From: a virus
Length of the DNA stretch: 50,317 bases
Direction: 5' to 3' (one strand)
Virus record (IMG/VR): IMGVR_UViG_3300035188_001652
Location: 1 to 50,317 of that record
Position 1 is the first letter of the stretch, and every line of letters starts with the position of its first letter. The notes under the pieces are model-generated. The model searched no databases and had not been told where the DNA came from. It saw nothing but the letters and a program-made list of their open reading frames with translations. Shown in pieces: positions 1 through 6,495 of the stretch. A program made the position numbers and the translations under genes.

Positions 1-687
1 TTATTCTTTTGTTGGCTTAAACCACGGACGAGCAGCATTCTCTGCTCTTAAACGTTCGTATGCATCTTTGATGCGTCCTTTTTTCCCCGCACATTGTATG
101 CGGTTTTTGGACTCTGACATCTGGAACGGGATATACTCATCCCATAAACGCTGCATAATAGCGTTTACGTCTGTATTCCGTTCCAAATATATTTCTACAA
201 CGTCACCACCTTCTTTCATCAAGGTGACGTTTTTGAATTTAAACGCCTTGATGTGTTCTTTCAAATCATCGGCATTCATGTTGCCGATGATTCTTATTTT
301 CTCTTTGATTTCTTTTTCCTCTTGAGTGAGGATTTTTCCTTCAAATACAAAGCACTCCAAGATATGACACTCGTAGTCATATCCTATCTTTTTACCTAAG
401 TTTTTGAACTTCGTTGCAGACAGTTCCTTGATTCTATTGTACTGCTCTTCTGTACAAAGCAGTCTGTTGCCTTCAACGGCAACATTGAAATGAATAGCGA
501 TCTTGGCTATCCATTCTTGTTCTAAATCACACAAGATAGTGTGTGTATGTGTCTGTTGTGTCGTCATTGTCTGTTCCTCCAATTTCGCTTCAGCGTCCAG
601 CAAGGGGAGGATGTACCGCCGGCATCCAGCTTTCACTAGCACTGTGTATTTTGCTATTTGTCTCTGAATCGCCGTCGTTGTACTCAT
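1..687 (-). CDS. Hypothetical protein, 228 aa, possible second start
   Basis: I do not recognise this protein. It is charged and soluble, rich in Lys and Glu in its C-terminal two thirds, with no membrane segment or signal peptide. The first ATG is preceded by an AGGAG-type ribosome binding site, so the 228-residue form is plausible. A second in-frame ATG (codon 41, position 567) has an even better site, GGAGG eight bases upstream. Translation may therefore start at both, or only at the inner one. The stop codon is the first triplet of the window, so the gene is complete. It is driven by the consensus promoter at 716-745 and stands alone downstream of it. Confidence 0.7.
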   Translation of the reverse strand: MSTTTAIQRQIAKYTVLVKAGCRRYILPLLDAEAKLEEQTMTTQQTHTHTILCDLEQEWIAKIAIHFNVAVEGNRLLCTEEQYNRIKELSATKFKNLGKKIGYDYECHILECFVFEGKILTQEEKEIKEKIRIIGNMNADDLKEHIKAFKFKNVTLMKEGGDVVEIYLERNTDVNAIMQRLWDEYIPFQMSESKNRIQCAGKKGRIKDAYERLRAENAARPWFKPTKE

Positions 688-715
688 CTTCCTACTCCTG
701 AACTTTTACTCCTTT

Positions 716-745
716 AATATAAACTACTTTTTTTTATAACGTCAA
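716..745 (-). promoter_or_regulatory. Sigma70-type promoter, copy 1 of a repeated early-promoter element
   Basis: On the minus strand TTGACG (740-745) is followed after 18 bases by TATATT (716-721). Transcription would start near 709, about 20 bases before the ATG of the leftmost gene. The spacer ends in AAAGTAGTTTAT, which also occurs at 1714-1743 and 4773-4801, so this is a repeated element and not a chance match. Confidence 0.75.
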
Positions 746-771
746 GTACTTTAGAAATTTTTCTTTTTTAA

Positions 772-793
772 TAACCCACCCCTTGGGTGGGTT
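772..793. terminator. GC-rich hairpin between minus-strand genes, weak terminator candidate
   Basis: AACCCACCC and GGGTGGGTT form a perfect nine-base-pair stem just downstream of the 798-1394 stop codon. There is no clean U-tract on the minus strand (ATTAAAAAAG follows) and only TTTGTGTT on the plus strand. It could be a processing or pausing hairpin and not an efficient intrinsic terminator. Confidence 0.4.
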
Positions 794-797
794 TGTG

Positions 798-1394
798 TTA
801 ATCTCTATCGTCCCAGTGGCTAACTCTTGTCTCTCTGTTGGGTTTTATCCACTCCATTGACTGGATTTCTTCCAGCTCCAAGAACTGTTTTCTCCACTTC
901 ATTAGTTCCTGTTCATCCACCATCTCCGCATCAGCAGAGTTGATTGACATTATCATCTCTCTCACTGTCATGTACTCTGTTAGTATTATTTCAACACTGT
1001 TGTCATACTTCACTATCCCTATGTCCGGGCCGTCCCTTAACACCATCCTGATTTTGAGTTTGTGTGTCAACACATCAGACAAGAAGTCTCTAGCACCAAA
1101 TCTAAAATTCGTATAAGCTGCTAAAGCAATGATTTGCCCCCTCTTGGGGGAGAGTTCTCCCGCCACAGCAGGTAGTTCCTCAGCTTCCTCTACCGTCTCT
1201 AGAGTATGTTCTATGGACGGTACATAGCACTCCTCTACTTGCTCAAAGCTGAGTCTTCCATCGCAGTAAGTCATCCTTACCGCATATTGCTTAATCGCTA
1301 TCGCCGCGCATAGCTTATGAAACAACGTATTCTCTCCACTAAGAGAGAATTTTTTAACTAACTGTTGGCTTTGTTTATAGCTTAATGTCTTCAT
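798..1394 (-). CDS. Hypothetical protein, 198 aa
   Basis: I do not recognise a family. The protein is soluble with an acidic middle segment (about residues 60-80, rich in Glu). The C-terminal half looks like a mixed alpha/beta domain. The start has a strong AGGAGG ribosome binding site. The ATG overlaps the stop of the upstream gene (1391-1684) by four bases, so the two form a translationally coupled pair under the promoter at 1714-1743. Their position among early-promoter genes suggests an early host-interaction role, but that is inference. Confidence 0.75.
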   Translation of the reverse strand: MKTLSYKQSQQLVKKFSLSGENTLFHKLCAAIAIKQYAVRMTYCDGRLSFEQVEECYVPSIEHTLETVEEAEELPAVAGELSPKRGQIIALAAYTNFRFGARDFLSDVLTHKLKIRMVLRDGPDIGIVKYDNSVEIILTEYMTVREMIMSINSADAEMVDEQELMKWRKQFLELEEIQSMEWIKPNRETRVSHWDDRD

Positions 1395-1684
1395 AACTCG
1401 TCCTCCTGTTCCTTTAAATAAATAACCGAATAATGTACTCCATCCTTGATTAAAGATGGTTCTGCATTTAAGAAAATTAAAGAGTCCAGGTGATTTCTTA
1501 ATTTCTTTATTTTTCTTTTGATAGCGGACTTTGCCGCTGGTTTTCCAGCAGCAGTCACAAAAAAGTTTTGGTGGATAAACGAGTTAAGCAAACGCTCAAC
1601 TTGTTTTTCTGTTTCCGCTTTTAGAATACACTGCGTCAGCGTGTGCGTTCTACTTTGGACAATACTTTCAATGATTTGCATCAT
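1391..1684 (-). CDS. Hypothetical protein, 97 aa
   Basis: Small basic protein without a recognised domain; residues 50-70 are strongly Lys/Arg-rich and predicted helical. It begins with two consecutive Met codons and either may be used; the ribosome binding site is weak (AAGAG). It is the first gene of a two-gene operon with 798-1394 and lies about 30 bases downstream of the -10 element of the promoter at 1714-1743. Confidence 0.65.
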   Translation of the reverse strand: MMQIIESIVQSRTHTLTQCILKAETEKQVERLLNSFIHQNFFVTAAGKPAAKSAIKRKIKKLRNHLDSLIFLNAEPSLIKDGVHYSVIYLKEQEDEL

Positions 1685-1713
1685 AAATTTCTCTTAATTG
1701 TCTTTTCTCTTTT

Positions 1714-1743
1714 AGAATAAACTACTTTTTATTATAGTGTCAA
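1714..1743 (-). promoter_or_regulatory. Sigma70-type promoter, copy 2 of the repeated early-promoter element
   Basis: Minus strand TTGACA (1738-1743), 18-base spacer, TATTCT (1714-1719). The spacer carries the same AAAAGTAGTTTAT run as the promoters at 716 and 4773, and the bases upstream of the -35 (AAAGTAC) are also conserved. It drives the 1391-1684 and 798-1394 pair. Confidence 0.7.
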
Positions 1744-1759
1744 GTACTTTAGAAAATTT

Positions 1760-1788
1760 TTGCATAAAAAACTAATATTTGCTATAAT
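1760..1788 (+). promoter_or_regulatory. Promoter for a predicted small RNA
   Basis: Plus strand TTGCAT (1760-1765), exactly 17 bases, then a perfect TATAAT (1783-1788). The expected start, near 1795, falls on the first base of a sequence that pairs with a segment about 75 bases downstream. No open reading frame follows on this strand before the converging gene at 1884, so the product is probably RNA. It lies back to back with the minus-strand promoter at 1714-1743. Confidence 0.6.
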
Positions 1789-1794
1789 GTATAC

Positions 1795-1886
1795 ACCCTG
1801 CTGCTTGCGAAGTCTCAGGTTTCACCTAAGATACGCCTAAACGCAATCTGTTGATATGCTACAGGCATAGCAAGAGCGGGGTTTTA
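1795..1886 (+). ncRNA. Candidate structured small RNA, about 90 nt
   Basis: Directly downstream of a consensus promoter, CCCTGCT (1796-1802) pairs with AGCGGGG (1875-1881). The helix continues, after one bulged G, with CTTGC (1804-1808) against GCAAG (1870-1874), giving a 12-bp closing stem. Inside are a hairpin at 1813-1831 (eight positions, one C-A mismatch, UUC loop) and a perfect five-bp hairpin at 1855-1869 that stacks on the closing stem. TTTT follows the 3' arm. The fold is cloverleaf-like but lacks a T-loop, anticodon arm and CCA, so it is not a tRNA. I cannot match it to a known RNA family. The 3' end meets the end of the HigA-like gene on the other strand. Confidence 0.45.
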
Positions 1887-2135
1887 ATTAGACAGTAACA
1901 TTCGGTACTGAAGTTCTCTGTTAAGCCAAAAGCTAGATGTACTACCAAGCACTTGTTCTAGTCTAGCTGCCACATCTTTATCGATTAACGCTTCACCACC
2001 AATTAATTGATTTGTATATTCAATTGTGTAATTCAACTGCTGTGACAACTGCTCTATTGTCCAGCCGCGCTCTTCTGCTATATCCAATATTGTGTCCCCT
2101 GGGGGAGAAATCCAGTCACTGGCAGCCATTTGCAT
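1884..2135 (-). CDS. HigA-like antitoxin, XRE-family HTH protein
   Basis: An 83-residue protein with the layout of HigA-type antidotes: a PPGDTILD start motif (family: HPGEIL), a helix-turn-helix around residues 22-60, and the characteristic C-terminal LGSTSSFWLNRELQYR segment (family: LGTSAEFWLNLQ). HigA proteins bind their own operator and neutralise a HigB ribonuclease. No HigB-like gene lies beside it here. It may instead act as a stand-alone repressor or as an anti-toxin against a host HigB. The divergent region contains an inverted repeat at 2154-2179 that is a likely operator. Start choice is uncertain: Met1 and Met3 both lack a clear ribosome binding site. Confidence 0.75.
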   Translation of the reverse strand: MQMAASDWISPPGDTILDIAEERGWTIEQLSQQLNYTIEYTNQLIGGEALIDKDVAARLEQVLGSTSSFWLNRELQYRMLLSN

Positions 2136-2153
2136 AATTAATTACTTGTGTAA

Positions 2154-2185
2154 GCAAAACTCTCCTAAGAAAGTTTTGCTATAAT
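2154..2185 (+). promoter_or_regulatory. Inverted-repeat operator next to a -10 element
   Basis: GCAAAACT (2154-2161) and AGTTTTGC (2172-2179) form a perfect eight-bp inverted repeat with a ten-base centre. It is immediately followed by TATAAT at 2180-2185, the likely -10 box of the plus-strand antirepressor-like gene at 2218. No good -35 is present, suggesting an activated or tightly repressed promoter. The HigA-like protein encoded divergently is the obvious candidate ligand. Confidence 0.5.
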
Positions 2186-2217
2186 AGTAAAATCCACCCT
2201 TTTTTGGAGCTACTATC

Positions 2218-2979
2218 ATGAAATCTATTATAGCACAGATTGATCTTGGTTTTGCAACAATCGAAGGATTAATGTTGCCAGACGGAACTTATGCTGTTTC
2301 TGTCCCTCAAATCGCCAAGTTGTTTTCCTTAGAATCTTCAAATGCTGCTAGAGACATCAAAACTTTAGTCAAAAAAAGTACTTTAGTTAATCTTTCTAAC
2401 CAAGAACAAGAAAATCAAGTTGATTTTGATTGCAGTAACTTTATTTCTCAAACCCAAATAGAAGGGCAAAGACATAAAATTAATGTAATTTACTTGGAAT
2501 ATTTTCCGTTGGTTATACATGAATTGTATAAGAAAGATAATAAATTAGCACATGCTTTTGCAGACGCATTATTTCTAGAAGGACTAGAAAGACGATTTGA
2601 CGAAGTGTTTAAAGTCAAGAAAACAGAAGAAGTAAGAAATTTAATGGCTCAAAACAGAATACAGCATTATTTAGAAGAAGCAGCAGAAAAAGAAGAAATG
2701 TGCAAAGAAGGGTTTGTATATCTTATTAAATGTGGAGAATTTTACAAGATTGGAAAAACAACAAATCTAGAAAAGAGAATTAAACAGCTTACAACTGGCA
2801 ACCCTTATCCTTTGATATTGGTAAATAGTATATATAGCTTAGATATTGACTCTCTTGAAAAGTCTTTTCATAATTATTACAGGCAAAAAAGAATAATAGG
2901 AGAGTGGTTTAAACTAAACTTTGAAGAAGTACTAGAATTTACTAATGTAGCATCTATGGCTGTAAATGTCTTTCTGTAA
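2218..2979 (+). CDS. Antirepressor-like protein with C-terminal T5orf172 (GIY-YIG-like) domain
   Basis: Two-domain protein of 253 residues. The N-terminal half (about 1-130) resembles phage antirepressor or Bro/KilA-type DNA-binding regions (ligand-testing segment, then PLVIHELYKKDN and a helical stretch). The C-terminal part (about 156-235) begins GFVYLIKCGEFYKIGKT and ends GEWFKLN, the hallmark of the T5orf172/MUG113 group related to GIY-YIG nucleases. Such fusions are common in phages and large DNA viruses. A GGAG ribosome binding site lies eight bases upstream of the ATG. It is divergent from the HigA-like gene and shares the inverted-repeat control region. Nuclease activity is not assured, since many T5orf172 domains lack full catalytic sets. 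Confidence 0.7.
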   Translation: MKSIIAQIDLGFATIEGLMLPDGTYAVSVPQIAKLFSLESSNAARDIKTLVKKSTLVNLSNQEQENQVDFDCSNFISQTQIEGQRHKINVIYLEYFPLVIHELYKKDNKLAHAFADALFLEGLERRFDEVFKVKKTEEVRNLMAQNRIQHYLEEAAEKEEMCKEGFVYLIKCGEFYKIGKTTNLEKRIKQLTTGNPYPLILVNSIYSLDIDSLEKSFHNYYRQKRIIGEWFKLNFEEVLEFTNVASMAVNVFL

Positions 2980-2987
2980 ATAATCAA

Positions 2988-3013
2988 AAAGCCTAGGACG
3001 TATCCTAGGCTTT
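2988..3013. terminator. Bidirectional intrinsic terminator
   Basis: AAAGCCTAGGA and TCCTAGGCTTT form a perfect 11-bp stem with a four-base loop between converging genes (2979 plus, 3019 minus). On the minus strand the stem is followed by TTGATTATTT, on the plus strand by GTTCGTT. Confidence 0.8.
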
Positions 3014-3018
3014 GTTCG

Positions 3019-3540
3019 TTAACCGTTAACTATCTTTTCCCATTTCTTCAAGTCATCCAGATGAATCTCATCAAATGTCTGGTATTTGTCCTCATAGATA
3101 TAGTATTTCCAATCATTTAAACTTTTGGTTGTCTCCTCTGGATTATTTTTAATTGCCAAGATATACAGCTTATCTGGCAAGACTTTATGGAACAAAAAGT
3201 CTTGTATATAGACTCCAGGATGCCAGTGCTTAACAGCATTTTTGACATCTTCGGATAATCTTTTGGAACAAGATTCAATAACAATTGATCTGTTGGTGTG
3301 ACAGATTAACCAATTGCTTTTTTCTTCTGGACTAATGTTAAAGATGTTCTCAGCCACATCGGATTGACTGACACCATTAAAGTACAAATCAACTTTTTGA
3401 TCTTTCTTGAAAATCACTTGCAAAGGTTTTTCGCCCTTTGCTTTGTGTTCCCACACCTGATAGTCACCGCAATTGATTTTGCGGCACTCGTAATGGGTTA
3501 ATGTTTTAACCGTTCCAGTGCTGTTGATATATACAAACAT
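3019..3540 (-). CDS. Hypothetical protein, 173 aa
   Basis: No family recognised. The protein is soluble, rich in Lys, Asp and aromatic residues, with several Cys and His residues (around positions 19-24, 80-92 and 105) that do not form an evident zinc motif. The start is supported by a GAGGT ribosome binding site and by a perfect consensus promoter at 3565-3593. It is monocistronic, ending at the shared terminator at 2988-3013. Confidence 0.7.
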   Translation of the reverse strand: MFVYINSTGTVKTLTHYECRKINCGDYQVWEHKAKGEKPLQVIFKKDQKVDLYFNGVSQSDVAENIFNISPEEKSNWLICHTNRSIVIESCSKRLSEDVKNAVKHWHPGVYIQDFLFHKVLPDKLYILAIKNNPEETTKSLNDWKYYIYEDKYQTFDEIHLDDLKKWEKIVNG

Positions 3541-3564
3541 TGTGTTACCTCTTATATTACTTAG

Positions 3565-3593
3565 ATTATAATATTAAAAACAAAAGCTGTCAA
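3565..3593 (-). promoter_or_regulatory. Perfect consensus sigma70-type promoter
   Basis: Minus strand TTGACA (3588-3593), 17-base spacer, TATAAT (3565-3570). The -35 sits in the context ATCTATTGACA, shared with promoters at 7434-7462 and 49558-49586. It drives the 173-residue hypothetical gene. Confidence 0.8.
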
Positions 3594-3607
3594 TAGATTT
3601 ATGATAA

Positions 3608-3630
3608 AAACCTCCCAAAAAAGGAGGTTT
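3608..3630 (-). terminator. Intrinsic terminator of the pentapeptide-repeat gene
   Basis: Minus strand AAACCTCC, six-base loop, GGAGGTTT, followed by TTATCATAAAT. It lies directly downstream of the 3635-4015 stop codon. Confidence 0.65.
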
Positions 3631-3634
3631 AATT

Positions 3635-4015
3635 TTAGTTCCAAAATCTTGTTTTATTAAAACTCGCGTTATCCAGATTAGTTTTCTGAATAGTGCAACG
3701 CCTTAGATCTGCTTTTTTCAGATTGGCATTTTTGAATATTGTCCCATTCAAATCAGAGTAAGACAAAATTGCTTCCTCTAAATTAGCGTCTGTAAAATTA
3801 GCATTTTTCAAATCAGCGCCTTTTAATATAGCACCATTTAATTTAGCGTTAATTAAAATGGCATTACTTAAAACAGCGCCTGTCAAATTAGCGTTTGTCA
3901 AGTCAGCGTTTGTTAAATCAGCACTTGTCAAATTAGCACCTATCAAATTAGCATTTGATAAGTCGTATCCTTTCAAGTCAGCATAACTTAAGTCAGTGTA
4001 TTCGAGACTTTCCAT
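3635..4015 (-). CDS. Pentapeptide-repeat protein
   Basis: Almost the whole 126-residue protein is made of A(D/N)LXX pentapeptides, for example LIGANLTSADLTNADLTNA, from about residue 8 to 120. Such repeats fold into a right-handed quadrilateral beta helix. Cyanobacteria carry very many of these proteins, and some family members elsewhere mimic DNA and inhibit gyrase (Qnr, MfpA). Nothing in this sequence specifies the target. An AAGGA site precedes the ATG and a hairpin terminator follows the stop. Confidence 0.9.
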   Translation of the reverse strand: MESLEYTDLSYADLKGYDLSNANLIGANLTSADLTNADLTNANLTGAVLSNAILINAKLNGAILKGADLKNANFTDANLEEAILSYSDLNGTIFKNANLKKADLRRCTIQKTNLDNASFNKTRFWN

Positions 4016-4049
4016 ATTGGTTTAATCCTTAATTATCCTAACTATTTTA

Positions 4050-4451
4050 TCAAAAATTTTTGACATATTTCTTAGCGTAAGTTTTGTATTTAACCACCTC
4101 CTTTAAATAAGTTTCTGGTGCAATAATCACAACTTCTGTTCTGTCTTCATGCTTGGTAAGTGATTCTACAAGTCCTTCCACAAGTGCTTTAAATGCTGTT
4201 TTTTGCCTATCATTAGAAACTAATTGGGAAAACATACTATCCAAGTTCTTGAATACTCCAACGCTTTTATTTAAGTCTGTGGAAAATAGCATTATTCCCC
4301 ATTGTTGTATCCACCGTTGTTCGGTATAGTTTTCCTCAATCAGTATTCTAGTAATAATATGTCTTCTTACAGGTGTTAATATCTCTACTACTGTGTGTCC
4401 TGGGTAAATTGCAGCTACATCAATTTCTTGAGTGTAAACACTTACAGTCAT
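4050..4451 (-). CDS. Hypothetical protein, 133 aa
   Basis: No family recognised. The start at 4451 (MTVSVYTQ) is chosen because an AGGTAG-type site lies just upstream. A longer in-frame form from 4520 would overlap the preceding gene by 44 bases and has no ribosome binding site. The sequence looks like a compact alpha/beta protein with a basic C terminus (about the last 20 residues). It follows the 4477-4746 gene by 25 bases and probably shares its promoter. Confidence 0.6.
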   Translation of the reverse strand: MTVSVYTQEIDVAAIYPGHTVVEILTPVRRHIITRILIEENYTEQRWIQQWGIMLFSTDLNKSVGVFKNLDSMFSQLVSNDRQKTAFKALVEGLVESLTKHEDRTEVVIIAPETYLKEVVKYKTYAKKYVKNF

Positions 4452-4476
4452 ATATCTACCTATAGTTTTGACATTA

Positions 4477-4746
4477 CTATAGCTTGTTTTGCCAATGGTT
4501 GCCAAATACTCTAATACCATCAGAAGTGAAAGACATTATGGCTATGGTTAATGCCAACTTATTAAATATTTCAGCAACAGCATTTTCTTTCTCTCTTGCA
4601 TCAGCAAGTAGCGTGTCACCAAGAGACTCAATTAATTCTTCTATGCTGTCTGAAATAGGTGGTAAATAACCTAATTTTTTTATCCAAAGCACATGTAAAG
4701 GGACTGCACACTCCAAAAACGGCATTAATACGTGATTTTCCATCAT
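4477..4746 (-). CDS. Hypothetical protein, 89 aa
   Basis: No family recognised. Predicted mostly helical, acidic in the middle (residues 31-60). It starts with two Met codons after an AAGGAG ribosome binding site. First gene of a two-gene unit with 4050-4451, transcribed from the promoter at 4773-4801. Confidence 0.65.
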   Translation of the reverse strand: MMENHVLMPFLECAVPLHVLWIKKLGYLPPISDSIEELIESLGDTLLADAREKENAVAEIFNKLALTIAIMSFTSDGIRVFGNHWQNKL

Positions 4747-4772
4747 AATATCTCCTTGATTACTTGCTACTC

Positions 4773-4801
4773 AATATAAACTACTTTTATTTTAATGTCA
4801 A
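4773..4801 (-). promoter_or_regulatory. Sigma70-type promoter, copy 3 of the repeated early-promoter element
   Basis: Minus strand TTGACA (4796-4801), 17 bases, TATATT (4773-4778). The spacer end AAAAGTAGTTTAT matches copies 1 and 2. It drives 4477-4746 and 4050-4451. Confidence 0.75.
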
Positions 4802-4854
4802 GTGTTTTCTGAAAAATATTTTAAATTTACACAACATTTATCACTCAACAATCT

Positions 4855-4893
4855 AAGAAAAACAACATTAGCTAGTCTAATATTGTTTTTCTT
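4855..4893. repeat. Long inverted repeat, 17-bp arms
   Basis: Arms at 4855-4871 and 4877-4893 are complementary at 16 of 17 positions around a five-base centre (CTAGT). It sits between the divergent early promoter (4773-4801) and the methylase gene. It could be a protein-binding dyad or, in RNA, a long hairpin in the methylase leader. There is no U-tract typical of a terminator. Confidence 0.6.
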
Positions 4894-4939
4894 ATGTTAA
4901 TCTAGTTTTTGTATTCATGTAATTCAATTTATTTTAAAA

Positions 4940-5782
4940 ATGAAACCATTAATTAGTTATTACGGTGGCAAACAAAGATTAGCATCTAAAATTGTTTCTT
5001 ATTTACCAAGCCATAATATTTATGTTGAGCCATTTTGTGGTGGCGCAGCAGTTCTTTTTGCTAAAGGTATTCCATATACAAATAGAAAATGTGCATACAA
5101 AGAAGTAATTAATGATACTCAAGAATTACTAATAAATATGTATAGACAAGCTATTTTACATAAAGATGAATTTGAAATAATGGTACAATCTACGATGTAT
5201 TCACAATCTGATCACAAAAGATCAAGAACAATCTTAAGAAATCTTCAAGAATACAATGACTTAGATAAAGCTTGGGCTTATTTTTTTAATATCAATACTT
5301 CTTTTGCGAATAAATTATTTGGAGGATGGGGAATCTCTCGCGATCCAAATAGTTGTCCATCCCAAGAATGGATTAATCATAAACAAAGAATTTCTGCTAT
5401 TTTAAACAGAATATCTTCTATTCATGCTTCTTGTGAAGATGCTTTGGATTGCATAAAAAGATGGGATAGTCCTAACACTTTGTTTTATGTAGACCCACCA
5501 TACATAAATACAGATTGTGGACATTATAAAAAATATTCAATTGAAGATTATAAAAATTTGTGTAATTTATTAGATACAATTCAAGGTAAATATGTTTTAT
5601 CTGGTTATCAACAAGAAATCGAACCAAAATCTTTTCATCAAAAAATTAATTTTAAAGCAACAATGAGTGCGGCAGGAGCGGGTAAAACTAAATTGCAAAA
5701 AAAAATAGAAAGCAAAAATGAGCGAGTTGAAATTATATATGTTCATGATAAAAATGCAAAAATTTTTAATTTAGAAAATTGA
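4940..5782 (+). CDS. dam: DNA adenine N6-methyltransferase, Dam/D12 class
   Basis: Transfers a methyl group from S-adenosylmethionine to adenine N6. Family motifs are present in the usual D12 order: YYGGKQRLASKI near the N terminus (SAM-binding FxGGK region), VEPFCGGAAV at about 31-40 (motif I), and LFYVDPPYIN with the catalytic DPPY at about 184-187 (motif IV). The length of 280 residues is normal. No restriction partner lies beside it. It most likely protects phage DNA from host restriction or sets methylation timing. The ParB-like gene downstream (6496) belongs to a type often linked to phage methylases. No clear ribosome binding site precedes the ATG. The recognition sequence cannot be read from the protein. 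Confidence 0.9.
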   Translation: MKPLISYYGGKQRLASKIVSYLPSHNIYVEPFCGGAAVLFAKGIPYTNRKCAYKEVINDTQELLINMYRQAILHKDEFEIMVQSTMYSQSDHKRSRTILRNLQEYNDLDKAWAYFFNINTSFANKLFGGWGISRDPNSCPSQEWINHKQRISAILNRISSIHASCEDALDCIKRWDSPNTLFYVDPPYINTDCGHYKKYSIEDYKNLCNLLDTIQGKYVLSGYQQEIEPKSFHQKINFKATMSAAGAGKTKLQKKIESKNERVEIIYVHDKNAKIFNLEN

Positions 5783-5800
5783 AGTTTTAAATACCAACTA

Positions 5801-5829
5801 TTGTCAATATGTTTGTGATATACTAAATA
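5801..5829 (+). promoter_or_regulatory. Possible promoter for the OB-fold gene
   Basis: TTGTCA (5801-5806), 17 bases, TAAATA (5824-5829). The -35 context CTATTGTCA resembles the CTATTGACA class found elsewhere in the window. TACCAA and TTGGTA flank the region as an inverted pair. The match is moderate. Confidence 0.35.
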
Positions 5830-5850
5830 AGTAACATTGGTATTAATATT

Positions 5851-6108
5851 ATGAACTCAGCTGTAATTCAAGGTGTGGTAATGGACACACCAAAAAGCAT
5901 GTTAATTAACAACAAACCAGCCATAGAGTTTGTTGTATCTGTTCCTTCCCTTAGAAAGGAGGAAAAGCCATATCTATTACGCGCTAAAGGTATGGAGATA
6001 CTAGGAATTGACATTGATGACAATGTCATTTTAGAGGGAAGAATATTGATTAACCAGGAGACAAAAAAACCTGAATTGATGTTTAAAAATGCACAAATAG
6101 TTAAGTAA
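5851..6108 (+). CDS. Small OB-fold, SSB/PriB-like protein
   Basis: An 85-residue protein whose pattern (VIQGVVMDTPKSM, IEFVVSVPS, YLLRAKGMEI, DDNVILEGRIL, PELMFKNAQIV) follows the five-strand layout of a minimal OB fold as in SSB and PriB. It lacks the acidic SSB tail. A canonical SSB is encoded at 7081-7410, so this could be a second, specialised ssDNA-binding or primosome protein. The function is inferred from fold pattern only. Confidence 0.5.
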   Translation: MNSAVIQGVVMDTPKSMLINNKPAIEFVVSVPSLRKEEKPYLLRAKGMEILGIDIDDNVILEGRILINQETKKPELMFKNAQIVK

Positions 6109-6123
6109 CATTTACAAACTACA

Positions 6124-6155
6124 CCCCTGAGATTACTCAGGGGTTATTAATTATT
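6124..6155. terminator. Intrinsic terminator between converging genes
   Basis: CCCCTGAG (6124-6131), ATTA loop, CTCAGGGG (6136-6143), followed on the plus strand by TTATTAATTATT. It ends the OB-fold gene and abuts the stop of the minus-strand gene at 6151. Confidence 0.75.
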
Positions 6156-6456
6156 TATTTTTTTTGTGAATTTTCCAAAGCTGCTCTACATATTTTGTAT
6201 AGCCAGGCAAAGCAACAGTCCAATGAATTCCAAATATTGATTGTGCCAACATTATAGCTTTAGTGGATGGTTCTACATACATGGGGATGTGAGTTCTTAG
6301 ATTAGCTTTGCAATTGTAGATAAGTATTTGAGATTTATCATCGCTAATTTCAAGTTGCGTAAACAAGTTAGTTTGTTTATTCAGACTAACCAAAAATTCA
6401 TAAATTTCCTCTACTCCAAGGAAAGATACTTCAGCTAAATGTTTGTAAGGCAGCAT
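6151..6456 (-). CDS. Hypothetical protein, 101 aa
   Basis: No family recognised. Soluble with a basic C terminus (KIHKKNK). A TAGGAG ribosome binding site lies about ten bases before the ATG. Monocistronic, divergent from the ParB-like gene with 39 bases between them. Confidence 0.6.
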   Translation of the reverse strand: MLPYKHLAEVSFLGVEEIYEFLVSLNKQTNLFTQLEISDDKSQILIYNCKANLRTHIPMYVEPSTKAIMLAQSIFGIHWTVALPGYTKYVEQLWKIHKKNK

Positions 6457-6495
6457 TATGTTACACTCCTAATAAATGTTAAATAAACTTGAACA

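Noticed and set aside
1795-1886. tRNA gene
   Set aside because: The seven-bp CCCTGCT/AGCGGGG stem looks like an acceptor, but there is no TTC-type T-loop, no seven-base anticodon loop and no usual D-arm spacing on either strand.
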